Source: Tissierella sp. MB52-C2 | GTDB taxonomy: Bacteria; Bacillota; Clostridia; Tissierellales; Tissierellaceae | DNA length: 64,000 nt | Assembly: GCF_030931715.1 (NCBI RefSeq) | Contig: NZ_CP133261.1 | Span: 2,892,643-2,956,642 of the forward strand | Direction of reading: 5' to 3' | Shown: one piece after another, positions 1-9,143 of the stretch | Numbering within the stretch: the first letter of the stretch is position 1 | How the letters are laid out: every line of letters starts with the position of its first letter | Notes under the pieces: generated by a model | Database searches by the model: none | The model's input: only the letters and a program-made list of their open reading frames with translations | What the model was told of the DNA's origin: nothing | Program-made: the position numbers and the translations under genes

Positions 1-890
1 CCTTCATAAACTTATCTTTCCATTCTCCCTTATTAACCGTCGCTGAATCAAAGGAACCATTTGCTAGGGAGTTATAAATAGCATTTTGATCTGAAATAAT
101 TTTCAAATTTACATTTTGTAGTTTAACAGTATCTTTATCCCAATAGTTATCATTCTTAGTTAAAACCAATTCACTATTGTGAACCCAAGTCGTTAAAGTA
201 AATGGTCCATTATATACTAAAGTATCGAATTCTGAACCATATTTATCTCCTTGTGCTTCAACTATATCTTGTCTTTGAGGGTACATTACTCTTTGATAAG
301 TTAATTGCTCAAAATATGGAGTTGCTGACTCTAAAGTTATTTCAAGAGTATTATCATCTAAGGATTTTACTCCAAGTTCATCAACTGTAAGTTCTCCATT
401 ATTTACTTTTGACGCATTTTTAATTGACATCAAAATCCACGCATAAGGTGATGCTGTTTCTTGAGCTACTGATCTTTTTATACCATATTCATAGTCTTGA
501 GCTCTTACTTTAACTCCATCTGACCATGTATTTTCTCTAATTTTAAATGTCCATACAGTACCATCTTCACTATGCTCCCAGCTTTCTGCTCCTGCTGGTG
601 CTAGGAAGTTATTTTGATTCTCATCTTCTTCTAATCTAGTAAGTGGTTCTAATACATTATTAAGTACTTTGTTTGAATACATATCTGAACCTTTAGAAGA
701 GTCTAAAGTACTTGGTTCTGCTACTAAATAAAGATTTAGATATTGTTCCTTATCAATAGTTGCTTCCCCATCATTTTGATTACCTTCTGTTACTGGTACT
801 TCACTGTTTTCTTTTTTTCCACAGCCTGCTACACTAAGTAAAATTAACATTAATGCAAGTGATAATGCTAAAAACTTTTTGCTTCTCATC
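1..890 (-). CDS. Peptide ABC transporter substrate-binding lipoprotein (OppA/DppE-like), 3' end outside window
   Basis: Extracytoplasmic lipoprotein that would capture oligopeptides for an ABC importer. The reading frame is open from an ATG at 888-890 to the window edge, about 296 residues, so the C-terminal half is missing. The N-terminus is a lipoprotein signal: MRSKK, a hydrophobic stretch, then the lipobox SVAGC. After a charged linker come typical family-5 solute-binding segments (LAEP-like start, NVLEPLTRL, WTFKIRENTWSDG, TASPYAWI). A GGAGGA ribosome site lies at 898-903. It is divergent from the ArsR-type regulator at 1076, and palindromes overlap its promoter, which suggests control by that neighbour. 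Family assignment is firm; the peptide specificity is unknown. Confidence 0.9.
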
Positions 891-935
891 TGTGAATCCT
901 CCTTTTGTTATTAAGTATATTAATTTTATAATTTC

Positions 936-964
936 AGTATAGAATATTTTCTAACGCCTGTCAA
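936..964 (-). promoter_or_regulatory. Sigma-A promoter of the peptide-binding lipoprotein gene
   Basis: On the minus strand, TTGACA (964-959) and TATACT (941-936) are separated by 17 bases, an almost perfect vegetative promoter. The spacer contains the palindrome at 938-955, so a protein bound there would block RNA polymerase. Confidence 0.8.
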
Positions 965-1000
965 CTTTTTATCTATCATTACGTTAGATTATTTTCTAAC
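938..1000. promoter_or_regulatory. Paired operator-like palindromes between divergent genes
   Basis: Two copies of the same inverted repeat lie 45 bp apart. The copy at 983-1000 is a perfect GTTAGA-N6-TCTAAC. The copy at 938-955 is TATAGA-N6-TCTAAC and sits inside the spacer and -10 region of the lipoprotein promoter. By position they are likely binding sites of the divergently encoded ArsR-type regulator. This is inference; no footprint can be read from sequence. Confidence 0.55.
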
Positions 1001-1011
1001 ATAACCCCAAT

Positions 1012-1039
1012 TTGCTATTGAATTAATTTTCAGTATATT
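1012..1039 (+). promoter_or_regulatory. Possible sigma-A promoter of the ArsR-type regulator gene
   Basis: TTGCTA (1012-1017) and TATATT (1034-1039) with a 16-base spacer lie 37 bases before the start codon. It is a fair but not strong match. Confidence 0.4.
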
Positions 1040-1075
1040 GTATCATTTACATAAGACTAATTAGGAGGTGAAAAA

Positions 1076-2140
1076 ATGGAAAATACTCAAGTATGCAGAA
1101 TAGAATATAATAAAGCAATAGAGTTTATATCATCTATTCTCAAGTATACTAACAATAAATCTCGCCAAATCTATTGGAATACTCCTGATTTGGTAAATGA
1201 TAGTGCTAAGGGAATAATGGATTTTTCCCCTAATAAAGAGGTAAAAGAATGGTTAAAGTATGTAGATAATAATATATCTCCTTTTTTTCGTAATGATTTG
1301 GTATTCGTAACAGATGAAACCTATAGATTAATAGATGTTTGCCTTAATCTTATAATGATGAAGGATATTAAAGAACCCCTAGAAATGATAGAAGCCCTAG
1401 GAGAGTTGGAGTCTTCCACTATGATTCAAATTTCCTATAAATATTATGAACTTGCGGCTTCACTAGATAATGATATAGAGTTAAAAAACACCTTAACTGA
1501 AGTTTATTCCCCTGAAATAGCTTCAGCCTTTATGCAAATGAAGACTCATCCTGAAGAATATAAAAATAAGCTAATAGATGTCTTACAAATTTTCTATAAT
1601 GAATTTTATAAACCCTTTGAAGATAACGTTTATAATTATATGGAAGAAAGATTAGTTTTTCATAATGAATTATTTAAAAAAGATTCTGCTGGTTTTATAA
1701 ATACCATAGGAATTGGAGATTATTCTAAAGCCATGGAGCTTCACAATGAAATAGTTATATATATGAGTTTTTATATCGATGTGGGTATAATTTATTTTAC
1801 TTTTGAAGATATTTTGGTTATGTGCTGCGGCCAAACTATTGAGCATAGATTTGAAAGCAGGAAGAAACGTGATACTTATAAATCATTATTTAAGGCTTTA
1901 TCTGACGATAAAAGAATAGAAATACTAAAATTAACTTCTAAAAGACCTTGGTATAATAAAGAGCTGTCAGATTATTTTAATTTAACTACAGCTACTCTAT
2001 CCTACCACTTAAATTTATTACTAGATTTAGAGATATTAAATTTTGAACCTAGTATTATAAATAATAGATACTACTACACTACAAATAAGAAAAGACTTGA
2101 AGAACTTTTCAATATGGCCTTAGAAGATTTGTTTAACTAA
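1076..2140 (+). CDS. ArsR-type winged-helix transcriptional regulator with long N-terminal domain
   Basis: A 354-residue DNA-binding regulator. The C-terminal part (about 265-350) is an ArsR winged helix: FKALSDDKRIEILKL, then the recognition helix region TTATLSYHLNLLLDLEIL, then a wing with NNRYYYTT. The first 260 residues are an effector or dimerisation domain I cannot name; they lack the cysteine/histidine cluster of metal-sensing ArsR proteins. ArsR proteins are usually about 100 residues, so this is the long clostridial type. The start is fixed by AGGAGGTG at 1063-1070. It is divergent from the peptide-binding lipoprotein and shares an operator-like region with it, so a role in peptide uptake or peptide signalling is plausible. 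Confidence 0.8.
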   Translation: MENTQVCRIEYNKAIEFISSILKYTNNKSRQIYWNTPDLVNDSAKGIMDFSPNKEVKEWLKYVDNNISPFFRNDLVFVTDETYRLIDVCLNLIMMKDIKEPLEMIEALGELESSTMIQISYKYYELAASLDNDIELKNTLTEVYSPEIASAFMQMKTHPEEYKNKLIDVLQIFYNEFYKPFEDNVYNYMEERLVFHNELFKKDSAGFINTIGIGDYSKAMELHNEIVIYMSFYIDVGIIYFTFEDILVMCCGQTIEHRFESRKKRDTYKSLFKALSDDKRIEILKLTSKRPWYNKELSDYFNLTTATLSYHLNLLLDLEILNFEPSIINNRYYYTTNKKRLEELFNMALEDLFN

Positions 2141-2220
2141 GGTATAATGGCTCCAGCTAATTGTTCATATATGCATTTTTATGGTAAACTATTAGTATAC
2201 TTATAGTTGGGGGTGTTATT

Positions 2221-3075
2221 TTGTTAAATTGGCTAGATAGATATGATAATATATATGCTAAATTTTTAAAGGAATTATTATTTAGAGTAAAGGATGACAA
2301 TGTAACCGCCATAGGTGCTCAATTATCCTATTATTTAGTATTGTCTATTTTTCCATTTCTAATATTCCTTTTAAATATACTAAGCTATACTTCCATTGCT
2401 CGGGAGGATGTATTACATAGTATAATAGTTTTATTGCCAATGGACACTCAGAGAATAGTATCTAATTTATTTATTGAAACCGTAACAACTAGCAGCGAAA
2501 CTTTGCTCTCCCTAGGTGCTATCACTGGTCTTTGGGCAGCCTCTAAGGCAATAATGGCTCTCATTCGTATATTAAACAAGGCCTATGATGTAGATGAAAC
2601 GAGGCATTATCTAGAGTTAAGGGGGATGGCAATATTATTTACCTTGGCTCTTTTATTGTTATTGGTTATAGTACTATTAACATTAGTATTTGGAGAAGTC
2701 CTTGGAAATCGATTATTTGATTTCTTAGGTATTACACAAAATTTCATTTCCTTTTGGCAATATTTTAGGGTGATTATATCCTTGGCCTTTATGATTCTCA
2801 TATTTGCATTATTATATAGATTTATACCTTCCATAAAAAATGGCAGAAAAATCAACTTAAAAAATACCATTCCTGGTGCCATATTTGCATCTATTGGATG
2901 GATATTTACGTCTACTATATTTTCTTACTATGTAAATAATTTTGCCAACTATGGAAAGACATATGGCAGCCTTGGAGGAATAATAGTTTTACTTATTTGG
3001 CTCTATTTAAGCAGTATTATAATAATCTTAGGCGGAGAAATTAATGCCACCTTGTGGTATATACGAAATAATTAA
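2221..3075 (+). CDS. YihY/BrkB family integral membrane protein
   Basis: A 284-residue polytopic membrane protein of the YihY/BrkB (formerly RNase BN) family. About six hydrophobic segments are visible, for example near residues 35-55, 95-115, 135-160, 180-205, 210-230 and 245-270. Family signatures include the early AIGAQLSYYLVLSIFPFLIF and the late YGSLGGIIVLLIWLYLSS. Start is TTG at 2221 behind a GGGGGTG site. The gene stands alone, convergent with the chemoreceptor downstream. Molecular function of the family is not settled. Confidence 0.85.
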   Translation: MLNWLDRYDNIYAKFLKELLFRVKDDNVTAIGAQLSYYLVLSIFPFLIFLLNILSYTSIAREDVLHSIIVLLPMDTQRIVSNLFIETVTTSSETLLSLGAITGLWAASKAIMALIRILNKAYDVDETRHYLELRGMAILFTLALLLLLVIVLLTLVFGEVLGNRLFDFLGITQNFISFWQYFRVIISLAFMILIFALLYRFIPSIKNGRKINLKNTIPGAIFASIGWIFTSTIFSYYVNNFANYGKTYGSLGGIIVLLIWLYLSSIIIILGGEINATLWYIRNN

Positions 3076-3079
3076 AAGA

Positions 3080-3114
3080 GGATTAGACTAAAACTAGTCT
3101 AACCCTTCTTTATC
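3080..3114. terminator. Bidirectional hairpin terminator between convergent genes
   Basis: Stem GGATTAGACTA (3080-3090) pairs with TAGTCTAACC (3095-3104) with one A/C mismatch. Pyrimidine-rich sequence follows on the plus strand and CTTTTAATT on the minus strand. It serves the BrkB-like gene and the chemoreceptor gene. Confidence 0.65.
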
Positions 3115-3124
3115 TTTCAAATTG

Positions 3125-5158
3125 CTACATTTCAATTTTTGCTACTAAATCTCTCAATTCCATTGCCAATTGAGACAATGATTCTGATGATGATGCGATT
3201 TCTTCCATGGAAGCCGTTTGTTCCTCAGTTGCTGCAGATATATTTTGAATACTATCGTTTATACCCTTACTCATGCCTTCAATAGCAACTGCACCTTTTA
3301 CTGCATTTTCTGTTCCTTCTGCCACTTGATTTATGGCTTTAGCTATGTTTTCCACCTGGCTTGTTACTTTATTTATAGATTCTGAGATCTGATTAAAGTA
3401 TTCTATAGATTCCTTTACAGTAGCCATACCCTTATTTATTTCAGAATTGCTTAACTCCATATTATGGTTAGCTTTCTCTATTATAGTATGGTTTTCTCTT
3501 ATTATATTATCTATTCTACCAGTGGATACTGCTGTTTCTTCAGCTAGTTTTCTAATTTCATCGGCTACTACAGAAAATCCACGACCTGCATCTCCTGCAC
3601 GGGCTGCTTCTATAGCCGCATTTAAAGCAAGTAAGTTTGTCTGTTCTGCAATAGATCTAATTACATTTATGATTTCATCCATTTCATTAGAACTGTTATC
3701 TACTTCTAATAGAGATAACTTTACTTCTTCAGAACTTTTTACAATATTATTCATTTGAACATCGGTTTCTTCCATCTTAAACTTACCTACATTAGTCTTA
3801 TCTGAAACTTCATTGCTTAAATTATCTATTGTCTCTGCATTGCTGCTTATTTCTTGAATTTGGGCAGATATCTCCTCCATATATGATGTCACATTTAATA
3901 TATCGTTTAATTGATTTTCAGCACTTACAGCAATTTCTCCTGTGCTTTCAGCCATATTAGTGGCAGCAGAAGTAGATTCCTCAGATATGGCAGTTAATTC
4001 CTCAGAAGAAGAAGCCACCTGCTCAGCCGATATATTCACTGTACCAGCAAAATCCCTTAGATTTTGGACTACAATTTTATTAGCTTGTGCCATTTCTCCT
4101 ATTTCATCTTTTCTATTTAAAATCTTAGGATTTACATCTCTCTTAATATTTAATTGTGCTACTTCCTTCATATGTTCAGTAATTTCTCCTATTGGCTTCA
4201 CAATGGAGCTACTATATATAACTGAATATATTACACCACCGACTAATACAATAAGTGTAAGATTTATCATATAATCTCTTAAATTATATAAGTCCTCATC
4301 CATCTCCTCCACATCTATGGCTACAGCCACAGACCATCCATTGTTATCTAGGGGTGCATAGCTGGCATATCTCATTTTTCCATCATAGAAATATTGTTCT
4401 ACATCAGACTCACCATTGACCATTTTCTCAAATACTTGCGCTAATCCTTCATACTCAGGAATAGTTTTCATATTTTCTATAGTAATTTCTCCTGATTCAA
4501 CTACTTCTGGGATATGATATGCTATTAATTCTCCATTTTCATTGACTAAGAATGCATCTCCTGTTTCACCAAAACTTATATCATTTACAATATTGTAGAT
4601 TTCACTAGCAGGCTTAGTTCCTTGTAGTACTCCAACGATTTCACCATTATGTTTAATCGGAGTAGCAAATGGTAGTATAGCCTCCTTTGACGCCCTACTT
4701 ATGACAGCCTCGCCAAGAGTCGTTTGTCCTTCTTTAGCTGCCTTAAAATATTTTCTATCACCAATATTAAAAATATTTCCATTTTCCATTACTATATTTC
4801 CATTTAAGTCTGAAAAGTATAAATCACTATAATTTAATCTTTCCTTTTCCATGTTTATGGCCTCAAGCTTTACATTCCAGTCTGTTTCTGGATTAGATAT
4901 TCTTTGGTGACTGGCTGCCCCTTCTATGCTATCTAAAATCCTCTCTATTTTTTCATCAATTATTCTTGCTGAATCATAGGCTTTATTAGATAAAATTTGA
5001 TCCATATGACCTTTTATACTTTTACTGAAAAATATGTAGGATATAAGAGCCATAGAAACTGATACAACTAACAGTATCAATAGATTAGAGCAAATCATTC
5101 TAGTTTTTAAACTATTAAATATTTCTCGGACATCTTTTCCCTCTTTTTTCCTTTTCAT
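3125..5158 (-). CDS. Methyl-accepting chemotaxis protein with extracellular Cache domain
   Basis: A 677-residue membrane chemoreceptor. Order: a transmembrane helix near 23-45, a double-Cache sensor at about 45-280 (segments [42 protein letters not shown]), a second membrane helix near 295-315, HAMP, then the MCP signalling coiled coil. The conserved hairpin tip is seen in [39 protein letters not shown] (read in two parts: [20 protein letters not shown] and the following [15 protein letters not shown]). It would signal through CheA/CheW. Start is ATG with GGAG eight bases upstream. Monocistronic. No sigma-D promoter could be seen. The ligand is unknown; Cache domains usually bind small acids, amino acids or amines. 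Confidence 0.92.
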   Translation of the reverse strand: MKRKKEGKDVREIFNSLKTRMICSNLLILLVVSVSMALISYIFFSKSIKGHMDQILSNKAYDSARIIDEKIERILDSIEGAASHQRISNPETDWNVKLEAINMEKERLNYSDLYFSDLNGNIVMENGNIFNIGDRKYFKAAKEGQTTLGEAVISRASKEAILPFATPIKHNGEIVGVLQGTKPASEIYNIVNDISFGETGDAFLVNENGELIAYHIPEVVESGEITIENMKTIPEYEGLAQVFEKMVNGESDVEQYFYDGKMRYASYAPLDNNGWSVAVAIDVEEMDEDLYNLRDYMINLTLIVLVGGVIYSVIYSSSIVKPIGEITEHMKEVAQLNIKRDVNPKILNRKDEIGEMAQANKIVVQNLRDFAGTVNISAEQVASSSEELTAISEESTSAATNMAESTGEIAVSAENQLNDILNVTSYMEEISAQIQEISSNAETIDNLSNEVSDKTNVGKFKMEETDVQMNNIVKSSEEVKLSLLEVDNSSNEMDEIINVIRSIAEQTNLLALNAAIEAARAGDAGRGFSVVADEIRKLAEETAVSTGRIDNIIRENHTIIEKANHNMELSNSEINKGMATVKESIEYFNQISESINKVTSQVENIAKAINQVAEGTENAVKGAVAIEGMSKGINDSIQNISAATEEQTASMEEIASSSESLSQLAMELRDLVAKIEM

Positions 5159-5403
5159 CGTAACATCTCCTTATATCATAAATTGTGTTTATGTGTAATA
5201 TATATCAAACTACGACATATATTATCATATTCTACCAATATTTTCCACCAACTGTGTAGGATTTTGTAGATTTATTTTATACTAAATTAATAATGCAAAT
5301 TAGCAGTAAAAAAGCTTCTAAAAACAACTTTTTTGAAGCTCTTTAGATCAAATTAAATTTTAAAATTAAAAAGATAAAAAGCAAAACTTTCCTATGACAT
5401 AAA

Positions 5404-5429
5404 AAAAGGACAGAAAAATCTGTCCTTTT
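5404..5429 (-). terminator. Rho-independent terminator of the aminopeptidase gene
   Basis: AAAAGGACAGA (5404-5414) pairs perfectly with TCTGTCCTTTT (5419-5429) around a four-base loop, directly after the aminopeptidase stop codon. A run of Ts follows on the minus strand. The segment 5341-5429 resembles 9061-9142. A second hairpin (AGCTTC/GAAGCT, about 5313-5340) lies farther downstream, just before the chemoreceptor. Confidence 0.85.
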
Positions 5430-5431
5430 AA

Positions 5432-6853
5432 CTATATATTCTTTTCATAGAAAACATTATAACCCTTGTAAGTCATATATACATCTGCTTTGCTAGCAAT
5501 TTCATAAGGTGCATGGACACTTAGTAAAGGCACTCCACAGTCTACTACTTCCATTCCATACTTTGCTAGAATATAAGCAATAGTGCCGCCACCACCTTGA
5601 TCAACTTTACCTAGTTCACCCATTTGCCATACTATATTATTGTCATTAAATAATTTTCTAATTCTACCTAGATATTCAGAGTTAGCATCATTACTTCCGC
5701 CTTTACCTCTAACTCCAGTATATTTTACTAAAGTTATTCCATTACCTATGAAAGGTGAGTTTTTCTTATCTAAAACTTCAGGATAATTAGGATCAAAACC
5801 TGCTAATGTATCAGCAGAAAGTACAGAGGAATTTGCCAATGCTCTTTTTACTATAAGCTCTGAATACTTTTCTTCCATAAGATTTATTAGTTCTGAAACC
5901 ATGTTTTCAAAGAACATTGATTCCATACTTGTATTTCCTACACTACCTATTTCTTCTTTGTCTACAAATAAAGCTACAGCTGTTTTCTTTGGTTTCTCTA
6001 CATCTAATATAGCCTTAAATGAAGTGAATACACATACTCTATCATCTTGTCCATATCCACCAACCATACCCCTATCTATACCTACATCCTTTGATTTACC
6101 TGCAGGAACTATTTCAAATTCTGCTGAAGTAAAATCTTCCTCTACTATTCCATATTTTTCATTTAATATATTAAGTACATTTAATTTAACTTTTTCATTT
6201 ATATCTCCATTTTTATAAGGAATGCTACCTATTAAAAGATTTAATCCTTCTCCAGTAATTCCTTCACTTAGTTTCTTTTCCATTTGATCTTTTGCTAAAT
6301 GTGGAAGTAAATCTGTAATGAAGAATACTGGATCATTTTCGTCTTCACCTATGACTATATTAATTTTTTCTCCATTGGACTTTATTACAACTCCATGTAA
6401 AGCTAGAGGTAATGTTACCCATTGATATTTTTTAATTCCACCATAGTAATGAGTCTTTAGTAATGCAAAGTCTGAATCCTCATAAAGTGGATTTTGCTTT
6501 ACATCTATTCTTGGAGCATCTAAGTGAGAACCAATTATATTCATTCCCTTTTCTAATCTTTCTTCTCCTATTACAAATAGTACAACAGATTTATCCTTGT
6601 TGTTTCCATATATCTTCATACCTGGAACAGGCTTTATTCCTTTTTCTATAACTTCTTCTATGGATATATATCCATTTTCAGAAGCAACTTTTATTATTTC
6701 TAGTGCTGCTTCTCTTTCAGTTTTCCCTTTGTCAAGAAAAGCTCTATATTCTTCATTTATTGCAAAGACTTTTTCTTGTTCCTCATTATCTAATACTTCC
6801 CATACATTTTTCCACTTATGAGTTAATTTTTCTTGTAATTCTTTTCCCTTCAT
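5432..6853 (-). CDS. M18 family metallo-aminopeptidase
   Basis: A 473-residue cytoplasmic zinc aminopeptidase that trims N-terminal residues from peptides. M18 metal-site motifs are complete: GSHLDAPR (His110, Asp112), GYGQDDRV (Asp270/271), DKEEIGSVG (Glu300/Glu301) and a late SVHAPYE (His447). Length fits the bacterial aminopeptidase 1 branch. Start is ATG with a GGAGGGAC-type site upstream. It has its own terminator and lies downstream of yjfB on the same strand with a 28-base gap, so the two may be co-transcribed. Physiologically it could process peptides imported by systems like the one at 1-890. Confidence 0.9.
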   Translation of the reverse strand: MKGKELQEKLTHKWKNVWEVLDNEEQEKVFAINEEYRAFLDKGKTEREAALEIIKVASENGYISIEEVIEKGIKPVPGMKIYGNNKDKSVVLFVIGEERLEKGMNIIGSHLDAPRIDVKQNPLYEDSDFALLKTHYYGGIKKYQWVTLPLALHGVVIKSNGEKINIVIGEDENDPVFFITDLLPHLAKDQMEKKLSEGITGEGLNLLIGSIPYKNGDINEKVKLNVLNILNEKYGIVEEDFTSAEFEIVPAGKSKDVGIDRGMVGGYGQDDRVCVFTSFKAILDVEKPKKTAVALFVDKEEIGSVGNTSMESMFFENMVSELINLMEEKYSELIVKRALANSSVLSADTLAGFDPNYPEVLDKKNSPFIGNGITLVKYTGVRGKGGSNDANSEYLGRIRKLFNDNNIVWQMGELGKVDQGGGGTIAYILAKYGMEVVDCGVPLLSVHAPYEIASKADVYMTYKGYNVFYEKNI

Positions 6854-6881
6854 CTTGTCCCTCCTAGAAATATTATTAATC

Positions 6882-7070
6882 CTACAATCTAATGTCTATG
6901 TTTCCACCTAATTTAGGATTTACAGATTGTTCCATTGCTTTAGTATTTACTTCTAGCATTTCTGCAACCTGGATTTCTGATGTATCCATTGCCATTTTTA
7001 GAACTGAAATGCCAACTTCTTGAGCTACTTTCATTTGACTAAGACCTATTGATAATGCTGCTATATCCAT
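6882..7070 (-). CDS. yjfB: YjfB family putative motility protein
   Basis: A 62-residue protein starting MDIAALSIGLSQMKVAQ, with the family ending NPKLGGNIDIRL. In Bacillus the family belongs to the sigma-D motility regulon; its biochemical role is unknown. An open frame extends upstream to 7145, but the ATG at 7068-7070 has an AAGGGAG site and matches the family start. A sigma-D-like -10 (GCAGATAT at 7131-7124, minus strand) lies upstream, but its -35 is poor. A broken second copy of the 3' half lies at 9144-9260. Confidence 0.82.
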   Translation of the reverse strand: MDIAALSIGLSQMKVAQEVGISVLKMAMDTSEIQVAEMLEVNTKAMEQSVNPKLGGNIDIRL

Positions 7071-7175
7071 TATACCAACTCCCTTGCATAATATTATAAC
7101 ATTATATAACAATAAAGGATAGAATATCTGCCCTTTATTTACCAATTATTTCTTTAGTTTTGATACATATTTTGC

Positions 7176-7202
7176 TACAACTTTTCCAGAATTTACCGAT
7201 AA
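7176..7202 (+). promoter_or_regulatory. Sigma-D (motility) promoter
   Basis: TACA (7176-7179), a 15-base spacer and ACCGATAA (7195-7202) closely match the sigma-D pattern TAAA-N15-GCCGATAT. Transcription would start near 7209, just before the ribosome site of the gene at 7220. Confidence 0.65.
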
Positions 7203-7219
7203 ATATATTAGGGGTGATT

Positions 7220-7783
7220 ATGTTGAAAGTTGAGAATATACACAGAACTACACCTGTGGTAGCGACAGAAAAAGTAGATGCTGAAAAGAAAATAGATTCA
7301 AAAGCTGAAGCAAAGGAGACTCAAACAGCAAAAGAAACTCCAGCAGCAGTTTATGAAAAGACAGAGCGAAAAGAAACGTCTCATATTTATGATAAAAATA
7401 CTATTCTTAAATTAAAAAGAGAAAGTCAAGAAGCTCATTCTCAATTAATAAGACTAGTACAAGAAATGCTTAGACGTCAAGGAAAGAGCCTTGAATTATT
7501 AGGTGACGATGAAATTGTAGAAGTCGATGAAACTGCAAGGCTAGAAGCTCAAGAGCTAATAGGACCTGATGGACCTCTTGGAGCAGAGGCTGTAAGCCAG
7601 AGACTAGTAGACTTTGCAATAGCCATATCTGGTGGAGATAAATCTAAAGCAGACACACTTAGATCTGCCATTGATCAAGGATTTAAGGAAGCAGAAAAGA
7701 TATTAGGTGGACTACCAGATGTTTCTAAAGAAACTTATAGATTGACTATGGAAAAATTTGACGCTTGGGCTAATGGGGAATAA
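7220..7783 (+). CDS. Unrecognised small protein, probable motility-regulon member
   Basis: A 187-residue soluble protein. Residues 1-65 are rich in Lys, Glu, Thr and Ala and look disordered. The second half is helical and ends with a compact block (VSQRLVDFAIAISGGDKSKA, then GFKEAEKILGGLPDVSKET, to FDAWANGE). That C-terminal block recalls DUF5610-like bacterial proteins; I hold this loosely. An upstream in-frame ATG at 7160 has no ribosome site, whereas ATG 7220 follows AGGGGTGA. A sigma-D promoter sits directly upstream, and the divergent neighbour is yjfB, so a flagellar or surface-motility role is likely. Function unknown. Confidence 0.7.
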   Translation: MLKVENIHRTTPVVATEKVDAEKKIDSKAEAKETQTAKETPAAVYEKTERKETSHIYDKNTILKLKRESQEAHSQLIRLVQEMLRRQGKSLELLGDDEIVEVDETARLEAQELIGPDGPLGAEAVSQRLVDFAIAISGGDKSKADTLRSAIDQGFKEAEKILGGLPDVSKETYRLTMEKFDAWANGE

Positions 7784-7827
7784 AAAAATACATATCTACT
7801 GGACATCCAGTAGATATGTATTTTTTT
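7782..7827. terminator. Bidirectional terminator with 21-bp stem
   Basis: A perfect stem pairs 7782-7802 with 7807-7827 around ACAT, with A-run and T-run flanks. It separates the convergent genes ending at 7783 and 7829. Confidence 0.9.
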
Positions 7828-7828
7828 A

Positions 7829-8143
7829 TTAATCTCTTTTTATATGAAACTTACTTTTTGTACCTATTATTTTATCCATTACTTTAGAGACTTCTTCTTC
7901 ATCTATTTTCTTAATTTTATTATCTACATAAGAAGCATATCCATCTTCCACATAGCAATTAATACTCTTTAGGGGGACTCCTGTTGCTGTAATAATATCT
8001 AAAATCGTAGCGTCGGGATGCTTTCTTATATGCTCTATGATTAGATCATATTCTTCCTCTATCTTTTTAGAGCAATCCTCACAATATGATTTTCCATTTC
8101 TATTAAAGAATTTCCCACATCTCTTACATATTTGATATGCCAT
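7829..8143 (-). CDS. Small zinc-ribbon protein, paralogue of flagellar operon protein YvyF
   Basis: A 104-residue protein with an N-terminal zinc ribbon (CKRCGKFF, then CEDCSKK) followed by a helical segment with I-x2-HPDATILDIITATGVP and a short C-terminal tail. The order matches the N-terminal two-thirds of the YvyF protein at 42815-43225 (CSRCGKIY, CPTC, then SPGANIQEVSEKTEV), so the two are likely paralogues; this one lacks the second zinc knuckle. Start is taken as ATG 8143 behind AGAGGTGAT rather than the ATG three codons upstream. It sits among motility-linked genes. Role unknown; a regulatory or protein-binding part in flagellar gene expression is a reasonable guess. Confidence 0.75.
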   Translation of the reverse strand: MAYQICKRCGKFFNRNGKSYCEDCSKKIEEEYDLIIEHIRKHPDATILDIITATGVPLKSINCYVEDGYASYVDNKIKKIDEEEVSKVMDKIIGTKSKFHIKRD

Positions 8144-8226
8144 GAAAATCACCTCTATATGATTGTATCATAAAATATAATAACTTCTTTTATTTTATAA
8201 AATTTAGAACTTAATACCCATATCAG

Positions 8227-8874
8227 CTAATAAAAATAAATTAATCCTTTATATAAATTTTTTTCCTTTATCCAATTATCTAAAGAAAATATCTCTTTAT
8301 CTCCCCAATTCGACGTAATTATATAATTATTACCTTCTTGATTTTTAATATAACCCGTAATAGTCACCCAATGATATTTGAGGTTCTTAATTTTACTATT
8401 CCAGGTAAGCATTAGCACTGGTGAATCTATCATTAATCCTTCCTTAATAAAGTTTATAGCAGTATTTACTTCCTTAGGCATAGATAAAGTCTTAGAGCCT
8501 ATGTTAATTCCCTTAGACTTAGCAAATAGCTTCAATCCTTTATTTAGTTTTCCCAAACTAGGTATACCAAACATACTAGGCTGGACAAATCCGTAGATAT
8601 CGTTGATAAATCTTGTAAATTCAACTTTTGAAAGACCTGGGTATCTATATATTCTATCTAGCCCCTTTCTGTATATAGCCATATGGATCAGAGCATTTCC
8701 AGCAGCTATCAGACCACAAGATCTATCTGACCAAAATTTTGATCTTAGTTTTTCCATATATAGCCATCTTTGGAATCCACCATAATATATATTATTGATT
8801 TTGACAAAATCTTCGTGATTAGTTAGATATGCTTCTTCTATTATATTTTCTTTTGCTGTATTTAGATTGGTCAA
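8227..8874 (-). CDS. Papain-like (C39-type fold) cysteine peptidase family protein
   Basis: A 215-residue protein without a signal peptide or membrane helix. A papain-like catalytic set is visible in the expected order: Cys53 in SDRSCGLIAAGNA, His168 in KYHWVTITGY and Asn189 in TSNWGDKE. The His and Asn segments are typical of C39-like and related peptidase or transglutaminase-fold enzymes. There is no ABC transporter or leader-peptide gene nearby, so a bacteriocin-processing role is not supported. Start ATG 8874 has GGAGTCC upstream. Substrate unknown. Confidence 0.65.
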   Translation of the reverse strand: MTNLNTAKENIIEEAYLTNHEDFVKINNIYYGGFQRWLYMEKLRSKFWSDRSCGLIAAGNALIHMAIYRKGLDRIYRYPGLSKVEFTRFINDIYGFVQPSMFGIPSLGKLNKGLKLFAKSKGINIGSKTLSMPKEVNTAINFIKEGLMIDSPVLMLTWNSKIKNLKYHWVTITGYIKNQEGNNYIITSNWGDKEIFSLDNWIKEKNLYKGLIYFY

Positions 8875-9127
8875 ATGGACTCCTCCGTTCAGTTCTTGAC
8901 ATTTAAATCATTAATTATCTTTAACTTCCAATTTATTCATTTCTCTCTAATTGTATCATATAGATAAATTTAGATATATGTTTTTTTATATCCAGTTATA
9001 TCCATTCCCTATAGAGATGTTTTTTGAATAAGTATTTGAAGAAATCATTTTTGAAATTAATTTAGATTATATCAAGTTCTAAAACTAAAAGAGAAAAAGT
9101 ATAACCTTCCTATTCGGTATAAAAAAA
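8875..9127. other. Gene-free AT-rich spacer
   Basis: No open frame or RNA is seen in this spacer. Its left part holds the upstream region of the peptidase gene. Its right part (from about 9061) is similar to 5341-5404, the sequence downstream of the aminopeptidase gene, and continues into the pgi terminator and the yjfB remnant. Confidence 0.5.
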
Positions 9128-9142
9128 AACAGAAAATCTGTT
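9128..9142 (-). terminator. Terminator at the end of the glycosylation operon (after pgi)
   Basis: AACAGA (9128-9133) pairs with TCTGTT (9137-9142), followed on the minus strand by about ten Ts. It closes the operon downstream of pgi and resembles the hairpin at 5404-5429. Confidence 0.75.
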
Positions 9143-9143
9143 C

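Noticed and set aside
8227-8874. A bacteriocin leader peptidase, suggested by the C39-like catalytic set
   Set aside because: No ABC exporter domain and no double-glycine precursor gene nearby.
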